From the NCBI GenBank assembly GCA_965178525.1, contig CBCXVS010000130.1, forward strand, positions 1 through 19,494: a stretch of 19,494 bases of DNA. Reading direction: 5' to 3'. Source of the stretch: CBCXVS01 sp965178525 (lineage in GTDB: Bacteria > Tectomicrobia > Entotheonellia > Entotheonellales > Entotheonellaceae). Position 1 is the first letter of the stretch. Each line of letters opens with the position of its first letter. The notes under the pieces were generated by a model, which was not told the origin of the DNA, did not search any database, and saw nothing but the letters and a program-made list of their open reading frames with translations. The position numbers and the translations under genes are program-made. Positions 1 to 7,669 of this stretch are shown here, piece by piece.

Positions 1-91
1 AACAAAGGTCGATTCGTTTCAGGCTTTTGAGTTTTTATTTCAACAAGTTGTCGCCGAATCACGGGAGGAACTTCGGTTTAATGGGCGTCGG

Positions 92-316
92 GTGAGGCGC
101 TTCGAGGGCTTTGCCGTCCAAGCCGAGCGGAGGTTACAAATCCTCGATAGTGCCACGAGTCTTGCAGACCTGGTAGGCCTGCCCAGCAATCGCCTCGAAG
201 CGTTACATGGGGACCGCGAAGGGCAGCATGGCATCCGGATCAATCAGCAATGGCGCATCTGCTTCGTGTGGCGTGACGATGGCCCACACGAGGCCGAGAT
301 TGTGGATTATCACTGA
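92..316 (+). CDS. higB: HigB-like toxin (RelE/ParE superfamily mRNA interferase), 5' end unresolved
   Basis: Probable toxin of a type II toxin-antitoxin pair; HigB toxins cleave mRNA on the ribosome. The 74-residue product carries the family core: the SNRLEAL.GDR.GQHGIRIN segment (residues 32-51), QQWRICFVWRD and the C-terminal EIVDYH. HigB proteins are usually about 90-100 aa, so this GTG start gives a short product. The same frame is open upstream to position 2 without any ATG, GTG or TTG, and the codons just before the GTG (LRFNGRR) also resemble HigB. The true start is therefore either outside the window or lost by mutation. A GGAGGA at 64-69 precedes a four-codon ATG mini-ORF (81-95) whose TGA overlaps the GTG, so coupled translation is possible but speculative. 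The antitoxin gene follows after 13 nt. Family call is firm; start is not. Confidence 0.82.
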   Translation: MRRFEGFAVQAERRLQILDSATSLADLVGLPSNRLEALHGDREGQHGIRINQQWRICFVWRDDGPHEAEIVDYH

Positions 317-329
317 AGGAGATTGAGGG

Positions 330-629
330 ATGTCCAATCAGATGCGGCCCATTCATCCTGGTGAAATTCTGCGCGGCGAGATGGAAGAACTGCAGTTGTC
401 CGCCCGGCAACTGTCAAAGGCCCTGGGGGTGCTCACCAACAGGATAACAGCTCTTATCAATGAGACGCGGGCGCTGACGGCAGACACGGCGTTGCGGCTG
501 GCCCGCTACTTTGGGACCACGCCGGAATTTTGGCTCAACCTACAAACAGCTTATAAATTGCGCCGCGTGCAGCAAAAGGCGGGTTCCCGCATCGCCCGCG
601 AGGTGGTGCCACGCGCAACCGCGGGCTAG
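330..629 (+). CDS. higA: HigA-family antitoxin (XRE helix-turn-helix)
   Basis: Antitoxin and likely autorepressor of the upstream HigB-like toxin. The 99-residue protein begins with the HigA signature HPGEILRGEMEEL (residues 9-21), followed by a helix-turn-helix around residues 24-58 (SARQLSKALGV, then the recognition helix ITALINETRALT) and the typical TALRLARYFGTTPEFWLNLQ segment (residues 53-72). Length is normal for HigA. The ATG is preceded by AAGGAG at 316-321 with an 8-nt gap, overlapping the toxin stop codon, so the toxin and antitoxin genes form one transcript in the toxin-first order usual for higBA. HigA dimers normally bind a palindrome over their own promoter; that region lies outside the window. 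It ends with TAG, which shows that TAG is a normal stop codon in this genome. Confidence 0.92.
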   Translation: MSNQMRPIHPGEILRGEMEELQLSARQLSKALGVLTNRITALINETRALTADTALRLARYFGTTPEFWLNLQTAYKLRRVQQKAGSRIAREVVPRATAG

Positions 630-682
630 TCAGGCGTTGCTCATCACCAGATGTCGCCCCCCCAGCACGGCTGACGGATCGC

Positions 683-711
683 TTGAAAAATGCGTTTGAA
701 ACACCTATGCT
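683..711 (+). promoter_or_regulatory. Candidate sigma-70 promoter for the LLM oxidoreductase gene
   Basis: TTGAAA at 683-688 and TATGCT at 706-711 are separated by 17 nt (5/6 and 4/6 matches to the sigma-70 hexamers). It sits in the 192-bp gap between the antitoxin and the gene starting at 822 and would give a leader of roughly 105 nt. Moderate similarity only; found by eye. Confidence 0.35.
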
Positions 712-821
712 CTGCCTATCTTTCCCTTTAAGCCCCTGGACAAAATTAGCGACATCGTTTTTCCAGAGGAAAAATATGAATTTAGTTTTGTTCGGGCACT
801 TAGAACGCCAGCGAGGTGTCC

Positions 822-1778
822 ATGAAAATCGGGATCATTATCGAAGGACAGGAGGGACTGAGTTGGGATACATGGCGTCACATTATCGCCCAGGCAGAGG
901 CGCTGGGCTTCGATTCACTCTGGCGTTCGGACCACCTGCTCTCCATCATCGACGAAAGACGTGAGGCCCATGAAACTTGGCTGGCTCTGACGGTTGCAGC
1001 GGCGGAAACGACGCGGTTGCAAATCGGCTCGCTCGTCAGCCCGATCACCTTCCGGAATCCCGCCCAACTGGCGAAAATGGCGATGTCTCTCGATAGCCTC
1101 AGCCATGGCAGACTCGTGCTCGGGGTTGGCGCCGGCTGGAATGACCGCGAACACCGGGCACACGGCCTCCCCTTTCCCCCCTTCAAGGAACGGCTGGAAC
1201 GCCTGGAAGAGGGCATCGAAATCATCCGGCTTCTGCAACTCGATGGGCCGGTCAGTTATCAGGGCCGATACTATCAGATCGACAACGCCAACCCGTATCC
1301 GAAACCCGTGCAGAAACCGAGCGTGCCCCTCTTGATCGGTGGCAAGGGGAAGGCGCGCTTCCTGCGTATTGTCGCCTGCTATGCCGACGAATGGCATATG
1401 ACCACCAACTCGCCAGCGTTTTGCCAGGAGCGCAGCGAACGCCTGGCCGAGCAATGCCGCCGCATCGACCGCAATCCAGAAGACATCCGGCGTTCCGTGT
1501 CAGTGGGCCTGCTCATCGGTCGTGGCGCCTCTGAGATCGAGTGCCGCGGTCGGTCTATACAACGGTTCATGCCAGAACTGGCCGCCGTTAGCACCTCGGA
1601 GATTCCCGAGGCCGTGCGGGGTGCGGGCTGGGTCTGCGGCACGCCTGAGGACATCGTGCCGCAGCTGCAGGCGCTGGCCGCTGTCGGGGTCGACCGGGTG
1701 ATGCTGCAGCACCACGACTTCGACGATGAGGATGTGCTCCAGTTGATCGCACGCGAGATCATACCGGCGGTGGCGTGA
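822..1778 (+). CDS. LLM-class (luciferase-like) flavin/F420-dependent oxidoreductase
   Basis: Bacterial-luciferase-fold enzyme of 318 aa that would use FMNH2 or coenzyme F420 to oxidise or reduce an unidentified small substrate in the cytoplasm. Family marks are the N-terminal strand MKIGIIIEG, the segment AEALGFDSLWRSDH (residues 25-38), the region SPITFRNPAQLAKMAMSLDSLSHGRLVLGVGAGW (about residues 73-106), here described by position, PFKERLERLEEGIEIIRLL (residues 120-138), and a PLLIGGKGKARFLRIVACYADEWH core typical of the family. A GTG at 816 would add two residues, but GAGG at 813-816 is correctly placed for the ATG at 822, so that start is chosen. An SDR gene follows after 40 nt on the same strand, suggesting one operon. 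Whether FMN or F420 is used cannot be decided from the sequence. Confidence 0.9.
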   Translation: MKIGIIIEGQEGLSWDTWRHIIAQAEALGFDSLWRSDHLLSIIDERREAHETWLALTVAAAETTRLQIGSLVSPITFRNPAQLAKMAMSLDSLSHGRLVLGVGAGWNDREHRAHGLPFPPFKERLERLEEGIEIIRLLQLDGPVSYQGRYYQIDNANPYPKPVQKPSVPLLIGGKGKARFLRIVACYADEWHMTTNSPAFCQERSERLAEQCRRIDRNPEDIRRSVSVGLLIGRGASEIECRGRSIQRFMPELAAVSTSEIPEAVRGAGWVCGTPEDIVPQLQALAAVGVDRVMLQHHDFDDEDVLQLIAREIIPAVA

Positions 1779-1818
1779 TGGCACGGAGTGGACACAGAAC
1801 GCTCAGGAGATCAGTCAG

Positions 1819-2655
1819 ATGCAACTGGACGAAAAAGTAGCGGTGATTACGGGCGGTGCAAGCGGTATTGGGAAAGCCACGGCGCTTGCCATGGCGCGGC
1901 GAGGCGCCCATATCGTGCTGGCCGACATCAATGACCAACGGTTGGGCGAGACAGAGCAGGACATCGCGGCGCTTGGCCGGAAAGTTGTCACGATGCATTG
2001 CGACGTCTCGCGCGACCCGGACGTTGAACAGCTAGCGGAAACCGCGTTGGGAACCATGGGCCAAGTCGACATCCTCTTCAATAACGCTGGCGTCATCTGC
2101 CGCGGCGCGTTGGAAGACCTGTCGCTGGCGGACTGGGAATGGCAGTTCGGTATCAACGTGTTCGGCGTCATACGAGGCATCAAGGTCTTTCTGCCTCACA
2201 TGATCGCGCGGGGTAGCGGCTACATCATCAACACCGGCTCGGTCGCCGGTCTCTTCGCGCTGACGGGAGAGGGCGCACCCTACATCGCGTCGAAGTTTGC
2301 CGTCGTTGGGCTCTCGGAGGCGCTGGCCCTGTATGCGCGTCCGCGGGGGATCGGCGTATCGGTCCTCTGTCCGGGCAGCGTCGACACGAACCTCCTCGAG
2401 ACCAGCCGCAGTATCGGTATGACCCCCGAGCGCGACGCCTCGGAAACCGCCCAAGCGGAGACGGTGCAGGGCAATCGGCTCATGACGCCGGCGCAAGTGG
2501 GCGAGATCGTCGTCGAGGCCGTGCAGCAGAACCGCTTCTTCATCCTGGCCGAGCCCACCCACCATGAGACGCTGGTGCGCCGCACGGCAGACTGGAATGC
2601 CTTCCTTGAAGGCCGGCTGGCTGCTCTAATGCCGGGGTCAGGTCTTGAATCTTGA
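1819..2655 (+). CDS. SDR-family NAD(P)-dependent oxidoreductase (classical type)
   Basis: Classical short-chain dehydrogenase of 278 aa interconverting an alcohol and a ketone on an unknown substrate. The cofactor motif TGGASGIG is at residues 11-18. D36 at the end of the second strand favours NAD over NADP. CDV 61-63 and NNAG 88-91 follow. The catalytic tetrad is complete: N113, S141, Y155 and K159 (YIASK). The PGSVDT segment is at 185-190. AGGAGA at 1805-1810 lies 8 nt before the ATG. It follows the LLM gene after 40 nt and is probably co-transcribed. The last seven codons (PGSGLES) and the TGA stop lie inside the left arm of a palindromic repeat (2635-2705), so the original C-terminus has probably been replaced; the catalytic domain itself is complete. 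Confidence 0.93.
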   Translation: MQLDEKVAVITGGASGIGKATALAMARRGAHIVLADINDQRLGETEQDIAALGRKVVTMHCDVSRDPDVEQLAETALGTMGQVDILFNNAGVICRGALEDLSLADWEWQFGINVFGVIRGIKVFLPHMIARGSGYIINTGSVAGLFALTGEGAPYIASKFAVVGLSEALALYARPRGIGVSVLCPGSVDTNLLETSRSIGMTPERDASETAQAETVQGNRLMTPAQVGEIVVEAVQQNRFFILAEPTHHETLVRRTADWNAFLEGRLAALMPGSGLES

Positions 2656-2705
2656 ATCGCGACATGGCACGGTCATCAATACATTCATCATTCAAGACCT
2701 GACCC
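2635..2705. repeat. Imperfectly spaced palindrome (REP-like), 16-bp perfect arms
   Basis: GGGTCAGGTCTTGAAT at 2635-2650 is the exact reverse complement of ATTCAAGACCTGACCC at 2690-2705, with a 39-nt centre. The left arm begins GGGGTCA and supplies the end of the SDR gene. Palindromes starting GGGGTCAG are common dispersed repeats (REP-like, often mobilised by RAYT transposases) in environmental bacteria; no transposase for it is present here. The hairpin could also end SDR transcription, but it has no adjacent T-run. Confidence 0.8.
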
Positions 2706-2717
2706 TATTTTCCATGC

Positions 2718-3266
2718 TCATAATAACTGGCTGACAGAAACAGCGATCGTGGGAAGCATCAGCGGATAAATCGTCCCCTGACTCAACGTCTGCTCAAACT
2801 GATACGTTCCCTTGACCGGATGACGAAAGATCACGACCGTCATATCCCGCAAGTTCACCACCCAATACTCCGGGATACCGGCCTGGGCATAGAGCGTTTT
2901 CTTCTCGTCTAAATCCTTACTTAAGCTCGTATTGGCATATTCAATGACCCAGAAGATATTCTCAGGATAGGGATGATGATGGCGATATTCTCGTCCCAAC
3001 CGCTCCACGATGGCTAAGTCGGGCTCCGGTTCCGAACTGGCGGTGGGTAGGGTAATGGGTTTGGCCGGGCGCACCTGGGCACGATCTCCTAACAACCGTA
3101 TCAAATACTCTCCGGCCTCGGCGCTGGCGGACGCATGCGGCTCGCCTTCAGGAGACATTTCGATAATTTCTCCATTGAGTAACTCCACGGGCCGGCCGTC
3201 TAGAATCCCCGCGTCAATCATGCGATGATAGTCATCCAGTGTCCATTTTACCGCTGTTAGGGTCAT
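2718..3266 (-). CDS. Uma2 family endonuclease (DUF820)
   Basis: Predicted PD-(D/E)XK-fold nuclease of 182 aa; the Uma2 family is widespread, mostly in cyanobacteria and environmental lineages, and its cellular job is unknown. Motifs fit the family: WTLDDYHRM near the start, VELLNGEIIEMSP (residues 27-39, E29), SEPEPDLAIVE (78-88, D83), then WVIEYANTSLSKDLDEK (106-122) carrying the E109...K122 part of the active site, followed by YAQAGIPEYWVVNL (126-139), a very typical Uma2 segment. Length is normal. The ATG is preceded by GGGGAA at the expected distance. It stands alone, converging on the SDR gene and diverging from the DUF1800 gene. It appears intact. Confidence 0.92.
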   Translation of the reverse strand: MTLTAVKWTLDDYHRMIDAGILDGRPVELLNGEIIEMSPEGEPHASASAEAGEYLIRLLGDRAQVRPAKPITLPTASSEPEPDLAIVERLGREYRHHHPYPENIFWVIEYANTSLSKDLDEKKTLYAQAGIPEYWVVNLRDMTVVIFRHPVKGTYQFEQTLSQGTIYPLMLPTIAVSVSQLL

Positions 3267-3738
3267 AAGTTTTCCCCGTGTAGACGACCGTTTCCGCGCG
3301 CAACTCCATCCTAAATCAATCAGGTTCCGGGGTCAAATCGACAATTTCCAGGCAGCACATGCCTGCCACGGGCCGAGAACATTCTCCAGACCGTCCGTAT
3401 GGGCCGCACCGTTAGTCCCACAATTTGCTTTGGGACCCAGTTCGAGAGTAATATGATGGCGCGCTCTCGTTGGATTCAGAAACCTTATGCGCTTCTGCAT
3501 TCAGCGTGTCGTTCCCGGAGGCGTCGCGCCTTGAGGCCGGAATAAACCCCTCAAAGGCGCCTCTGGCACTGGAGCGACAAAGGGCGTACAATCAGAGGCG
3601 CCAAAAGAATGTCTCATTGGCTTATCCTGACGCACATGAGGTTTGTCGTGAGGGTCACGCCGGCAGCCGTAGCCGTTTACGGCTCCGTCATCGCGGTCTG
3701 GCATCAATTCTGGCGCGCACCCAGCATGATATGTTCGC
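3267..3738. other. Non-coding, hairpin-rich interval between Uma2 and DUF1800 genes
   Basis: No convincing gene is visible on either strand. A lone GGGGTCA at 3329-3335 looks like one end of a decayed REP-like repeat. Potential stem-loops are: GTCCCA 3415-3420 with TGGGAC 3431-3436; GCC-TTGAGG 3528-3536 with CCTCAA-a-GGC 3549-3558 (one bulged A); GGCGCCTCT 3556-3564 with AGAGGCGCC 3594-3602; and AGCCGT/ACGGCT at 3671-3684. Short open frames here have no Shine-Dalgarno sequence and no recognisable protein. It could be an untranslated RNA or simply decayed DNA. Confidence 0.5.
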
Positions 3739-3769
3739 TTGACATGGGGAAAAGTCGAAATGCTATAAT
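3739..3769 (+). promoter_or_regulatory. Strong sigma-70 promoter with extended -10, upstream of DUF1800 gene
   Basis: Both hexamers are perfect: TTGACA at 3739-3744 and TATAAT at 3764-3769. The spacer is 19 nt, longer than the ideal 17, but the -10 is preceded by TGC (TGnTATAAT at 3761-3769), an extended -10 that compensates for spacing. The predicted transcript starts near 3776, giving a leader of about 36 nt before the ATG at 3812. That argues against the TTG at 3782 as start codon. Confidence 0.75.
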
Positions 3770-3811
3770 ACATGCCAATTATTGATGCGCTCAGATCGAG
3801 GAGGAGGACAA

Positions 3812-5215
3812 ATGGGAGATCAAGATATCACGTTGATGGCTCACCTGATGCGGCGCGCCGGATTCGGAGCCCAGCATGCGGAGCTCGAAGCCCGAGCCGA
3901 GAAGGGGTATGAGGCAACGGTGGAGGAACTCCTGCATCCCGAAGACCATCCGAATGGCCTAGAATTAGATCTGGCGGAACGGTACTTCATCGAATGGAGT
4001 CATTTCACCCGAGGCGTTCCGGAATACTTCGCGTTTCGAATGATCAACTCCAAGAGTCAGTTGGAAGAGAAGATGGTCCTCTTCTGGCACAGCGTCTTGT
4101 GTAGCACTCACAGCAAGCTGAATAACTACGCCACGTTGTATGATCAGTTGGAATTATTCCGCAGCTTTGGGATGGGCAGCTTCAAAGAGCTGCTGGTCGA
4201 GATTTCCAGAAATCCGGCCATGGTCTACTTTCTGGATAATTGTCTCAGCCACAAAGGCGCGATCAACGAGAACTACGGACGGGAGTTGTTGGAGTTGTTC
4301 TCCATGGGTGTGGGCATGGACGGCGCGTTCAACTACACGGAGGATGACGTGAAGGAATGCTCCCGGGCCTTTACCGGTTGGACGATTGCCAATAATGTTC
4401 CTACGCAGCCCTACGGCCTCTATGCGGCTAAGTTCAGGTATAATCCCGACGACCACGATGAAGACGAAAAGACCTTCCTGGGCCGCACTGGCAATTTCGA
4501 CGGCGAGGATGTCATTGACATCATCTGTCAGCAGCCGGCCACGGCTCGGTTTCTCTCTCGGCATCTGTACAATTACTTCGTCGCCGACGACGCGCAGGTG
4601 CCGGCCTGGATGGAAACCCCGCCGCCGGACCCGGAGACCATCAAGATGCTGGAAGATGAGTACTACCGGTCCGGTTACGACATCCGCTCCATGCTGAAGG
4701 TGCTGTTCCTTTCCGATGCTTTTAAGAACGCCCGCTTTGCGAAGATCAAGGGGCCGGTGGAAACGGTGATCGGTACGATGCGCCTGATCGGCGATTGGAC
4801 CGAACCCAAGCCTGGCTTTGAACCCGTCTTCGATGAGATGAAGCATATGGGGCAGGAGCTCTTGAACCCGCCTTCGGTCGAGGGCTGGCATACGGGCAAG
4901 GAGTGGATCGACGGCGGCACCCTGGTGCAACGCATTAACTTCATCGCCGACCGTGTGGGCGATCTCACCTACCCGGGCATCCAAGATATTGTGAAAGCGC
5001 TGGCCTCTGAAGGTCCCGCCATGTCCCCGGAGGATTTAGTTGCGGGGTGCCTGCGGATGTTGGGGCACTACGAATTAGCCGATGAGACCCGCCATATGCT
5101 GGTAGATCATGCCCGCAAGAGCGGTGCGTTACGCACGGATACGGAGGCGTTTGCGCAGCACGTTTGCCAGATGCTTCAGATGATTGTCGCGACCAAGGAA
5201 TATCTGTACGCCTAG
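3812..5215 (+). CDS. DUF1800 domain-containing protein
   Basis: 467-residue protein spanning the DUF1800 domain, whose biochemical function is unknown. DUF1800 genes are characteristically paired with DUF1501 genes, as here. Family marks: HLMRRAGFGA (residues 11-20), the KMVLFWHSVL segment (88-96), NENYGRELLELFSMG (152-166), which is the strongest DUF1800 signature, YTEDDVKECSRAFTGW (175-190), and PPSVEGW later in the chain. No signal peptide or membrane segment is seen, unlike many relatives that carry an export signal, so this version may be cytoplasmic. The open frame could start at TTG 3782, but GAGGAGGAGG at 3798-3807 precedes the ATG at 3812, and the predicted transcript start near 3776 leaves too little leader for the earlier codon. 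The DUF1501 gene begins 74 nt downstream. It ends with TAG. Confidence 0.92.
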   Translation: MGDQDITLMAHLMRRAGFGAQHAELEARAEKGYEATVEELLHPEDHPNGLELDLAERYFIEWSHFTRGVPEYFAFRMINSKSQLEEKMVLFWHSVLCSTHSKLNNYATLYDQLELFRSFGMGSFKELLVEISRNPAMVYFLDNCLSHKGAINENYGRELLELFSMGVGMDGAFNYTEDDVKECSRAFTGWTIANNVPTQPYGLYAAKFRYNPDDHDEDEKTFLGRTGNFDGEDVIDIICQQPATARFLSRHLYNYFVADDAQVPAWMETPPPDPETIKMLEDEYYRSGYDIRSMLKVLFLSDAFKNARFAKIKGPVETVIGTMRLIGDWTEPKPGFEPVFDEMKHMGQELLNPPSVEGWHTGKEWIDGGTLVQRINFIADRVGDLTYPGIQDIVKALASEGPAMSPEDLVAGCLRMLGHYELADETRHMLVDHARKSGALRTDTEAFAQHVCQMLQMIVATKEYLYA

Positions 5216-5289
5216 CCTGAGTTTGGCAGAAAAGATCTGCCCAACCGGAGGCGAAGGCGCTCAAACCCCATTTTGCTATGGAGCCAATC

Positions 5290-6426
5290 ATGACCGCTAA
5301 CAAAAAAGACCCTGTGCTCGTTGTTCTTCAGATGTCCGGTGCCTATGACGCCCTGAACACCGTCATCCCCTACAACGACCCCTTGTATATGGAGTACCGG
5401 CCGGTCTTGAAAGTCGAGCCGGAAGAGGTGCTGGCGCTCGATGACAAGGTCGGGCTCAACCCGGCCATGGCGCCGCTCAAAGAGCTGTACGACGAGGGAA
5501 AAGTCGCCGTCCTGCAGGGGATCGGCTATCCCAACCCGATTCGCTCCCACTTCCGCTCCATGGATATCTGGCACACGGCCGAGCCCGAGAAAGTCATCAC
5601 GGAAGGATGGCTGGGCAAGGCGATTCGCGACCTGGATCCGAACCAGGAAAACGTGCTGACCGCGGTCAACTTTGGCCGCGGCCTACCCCGGGCTCTGGCT
5701 GCCCCCGGCGTGTCGGTGGCCTCGGTAGGGAATTTAGAGACTTATGGCGTGCTGACCGGTATTGATGGCGAAGACCAGCGGGCGCAAGCCCTGGATATAT
5801 TTGCCAAAACGTACTCGCCCGCGATTGGTGCCGGCCCGGTGAATGACTATCTGTCCCAGACCGGTCTGGATGCGTTGAAAGGCGCCGACATCCTCAAAAC
5901 GGCGCCTCAGATGTACGATTCCACGGTGGAGTATGGTCGTGACTACTTTGCGCAATGGCTCAAAAACATCGCGCAGGTGCATCTGGCGGACTTCGGAACC
6001 CGGGTCCTGTATACCAGCCTGAACCCTGGCACCTTCGATACGCACGCCAACCAGTCAACCATGCTCACCAAACTGTGGAACGAGGTGACCAGCGCCGTCC
6101 ACACCTTTTACCATGACCTGAAAGAGCACGACGCGAACCAGGAAGTGGTGATTTTGATGTTCACCGAGTTCGGTCGCCGGGTGCAGGAAAATGGCTCGGG
6201 AACGGACCACGGCTCGGGGGGCGTGGCCTTTGTGGTCGGCGACGCGGTCAAAGGCGGCTTGTATGGCGAGTATCCCTCCCTGGAGTACGGTAAGCTGGAC
6301 GAGGGCGACCTGCAGTGGAACAACGATTTCCGGTGCACCTACGCCACGCTGCTTGAGCAGTGGATGGGCTTGGACGCCACTGCGATTCTGAGGGGCTCCT
6401 ACGAGCAATTTGACTTCATCAAGTGA
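5290..6426 (+). CDS. DUF1501 domain-containing protein
   Basis: 378-residue member of DUF1501, related in fold to the alkaline phosphatase/sulfatase superfamily but without an assigned reaction. Recognisable segments are VVLQMSGAYDALNTVIPY near the N-terminus (family consensus GG.DgLNtvvPy; here G-A-Y-D, so the second glycine is Ala), IGYPNPIRSHFRSMDIWHTA, and towards the C-terminus TEFGRRVQENGSGTDHGSGG, in which TEFGRR and TDHG are the conserved core. Many family members carry a Tat signal; this one begins directly with the first strand, so export is not indicated. ATG 5278 is possible, but the GGAG at 5280-5283 is placed for ATG 5290, and family similarity begins right after it. It follows the DUF1800 gene and precedes an NHL gene. 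Confidence 0.9.
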   Translation: MTANKKDPVLVVLQMSGAYDALNTVIPYNDPLYMEYRPVLKVEPEEVLALDDKVGLNPAMAPLKELYDEGKVAVLQGIGYPNPIRSHFRSMDIWHTAEPEKVITEGWLGKAIRDLDPNQENVLTAVNFGRGLPRALAAPGVSVASVGNLETYGVLTGIDGEDQRAQALDIFAKTYSPAIGAGPVNDYLSQTGLDALKGADILKTAPQMYDSTVEYGRDYFAQWLKNIAQVHLADFGTRVLYTSLNPGTFDTHANQSTMLTKLWNEVTSAVHTFYHDLKEHDANQEVVILMFTEFGRRVQENGSGTDHGSGGVAFVVGDAVKGGLYGEYPSLEYGKLDEGDLQWNNDFRCTYATLLEQWMGLDATAILRGSYEQFDFIK

Positions 6427-6431
6427 CGAGA

Positions 6432-6460
6432 CAACCCCGCCGCATCTCGCGGTGGGGTTG
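6432..6460 (+). terminator. Strong hairpin after DUF1501 gene (terminator-like or mRNA processing stem)
   Basis: A 12-bp stem, CAACCCCGCCGC (6432-6443) with GCGGTGGGGTTG (6449-6460), one G-T wobble and a 5-nt loop, starts five bases after the DUF1501 stop. No T-run follows directly (next bases are AGGCCATTGG), so it may attenuate rather than fully end transcription into the NHL gene 40 nt further on. Confidence 0.5.
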
Positions 6461-6500
6461 AGGCCATTGGCGAGTCGAATATTTTTGTTGTGAGGACAAT

Positions 6501-7535
6501 ATGGTTACACAAACTGAATCGGTGACATTTCAGTATAGCCATACGATTGGGCGGCAAGAAACCCGGAGCGGCAACGGATTCTTCAATCCGGTGGCGATCG
6601 CCCGGGGTGAAGGCGACCGGCTGTACGTGCTCAGCCGCGGCACGGAGACCCCGGTGTTTTGGCCCTGCAAGCGGGTCACCATCTGCACCATAGAAGAAGA
6701 ATGGATCGGGGACTTCGGTGAGAAAGTTCACCCTGAGGACGCCGTTCCCGACGCCATCGATGGCGCCTTCTTCTGGCCCACCTCGGTTGCACTTGACAGC
6801 CAAGGCAACGCCTATGTGGCCGATGAGTGGCTCAACCGCATCTCTATGTTTACCAAGGATGGAGACTGGATCGGCAGATGGGGAACGCCGGGTCATGGCG
6901 ATGGCGAAATTAACCGCCCATCCGGGCTGGCCTTCGATAAGAATGATAATCTCTACCTGGTGGACAGCCGGAATGACCGGATTCAGGTGCTCACCAAGGA
7001 GGGTAAATTCTTGTCCAAGTGGGGTAGTAGCGGCAGCGGTGACGGCGAGTTCAACATCCCCTGGGGCATCACGATTGACCACCATGGGGATGTGTATGTG
7101 GCTGACTGGCGCAACGACCGCATTCAAAAATTCACCCCGGACGGCCAGTTCCTGATGAAGTTCGGCTCTTCCGGTCAGGGTGATGGGGAGTTCAATCGGC
7201 CCACTGGTGTCGCGGTGGATAAGGACGGCATCATTTACGTGGCCGACTACAAGAACGACCGTCTTCAGGTGTTCGATGCCGATGGCAGCTTTGTCACCGC
7301 GCTGACTGGCGAGGCGACGCTGTCCAAGTGGGGACGCGAACGTCTGGAGCTCAATCCGTACATGATAAGAGGCCGGGAGAGAGCACAGGGGCTGGCGGAG
7401 CGTGAGGGGCCGTTCCATGGGCCTATCGCGGTTGCCGTTGATGATGAGAACCGGGTCTTTGTGGTGGAGGTGGCCCGCCACCGCCTGCAGGTTTTCCGCA
7501 AGCAGTCTGGCTTATTCTATGGGGATCCGCTGTAA
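6501..7535 (+). CDS. NHL-repeat beta-propeller protein
   Basis: 344-residue protein made almost entirely of NHL repeats, which fold into a six-bladed propeller usually serving as a binding platform; some relatives are lyases such as the peptidylglycine lyase domain. Blades by eye: partial 27-46, then 89-127 (FFWPTSVALDSQGNAYVAD), 137-175 (NRPSGLAFDKNDNLYLVD), 183-222, 230-270 (NRPTGVAVDKDGIIYVAD) and 304-334. The middle blades repeat NDRIQ and WGSSGSGDGEFN-like linkers almost exactly, indicating recent internal duplication. No signal peptide, anchor or second domain is seen. GAGGA at 6492-6496 precedes the ATG. It lies behind the DUF1501 gene, separated by a strong hairpin, and probably belongs to the same unit. 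Function is unknown. Confidence 0.9.
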   Translation: MVTQTESVTFQYSHTIGRQETRSGNGFFNPVAIARGEGDRLYVLSRGTETPVFWPCKRVTICTIEEEWIGDFGEKVHPEDAVPDAIDGAFFWPTSVALDSQGNAYVADEWLNRISMFTKDGDWIGRWGTPGHGDGEINRPSGLAFDKNDNLYLVDSRNDRIQVLTKEGKFLSKWGSSGSGDGEFNIPWGITIDHHGDVYVADWRNDRIQKFTPDGQFLMKFGSSGQGDGEFNRPTGVAVDKDGIIYVADYKNDRLQVFDADGSFVTALTGEATLSKWGRERLELNPYMIRGRERAQGLAEREGPFHGPIAVAVDDENRVFVVEVARHRLQVFRKQSGLFYGDPL

Positions 7536-7592
7536 GGGACCTCGGGGAATAGGCTATTCCAACGCGGTTTTGGCGTCTTGCCGTAAACGAAT

Positions 7593-7639
7593 GGGGTCAG
7601 AGCTTTAGTTTATAGTTATCGGCTATAAACTAAAGCTCT
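7593..7639. repeat. REP-like palindrome with perfect 17-bp arms
   Basis: AGAGCTTTAGTTTATAG (7599-7615) and CTATAAACTAAAGCTCT (7623-7639) are exact reverse complements around a 7-nt centre. The left arm is preceded by GGGGTC, the same head as the repeat at 2635; the right side has GGTCC in place of the expected GACCCC. It lies between the NHL gene and the repeat-protein gene and could double as a transcription terminator (TCCTTTTCT follows). The in-frame TAA that closes the next open frame upstream is inside the right arm. Confidence 0.8.
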
Positions 7640-7669
7640 GGTCCTTTTCTGCCTTGCCAATGCAGAACC

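Noticed and set aside
3411..3417. GTTAGTC as an attC core
   Set aside because: Does not fit GTTRRRY and has no partner or arms.
3470..3742. 90-codon frame before the DUF1800 gene
   Set aside because: Overlaps several hairpins and the promoter, with no ribosome binding site and no protein-like composition.
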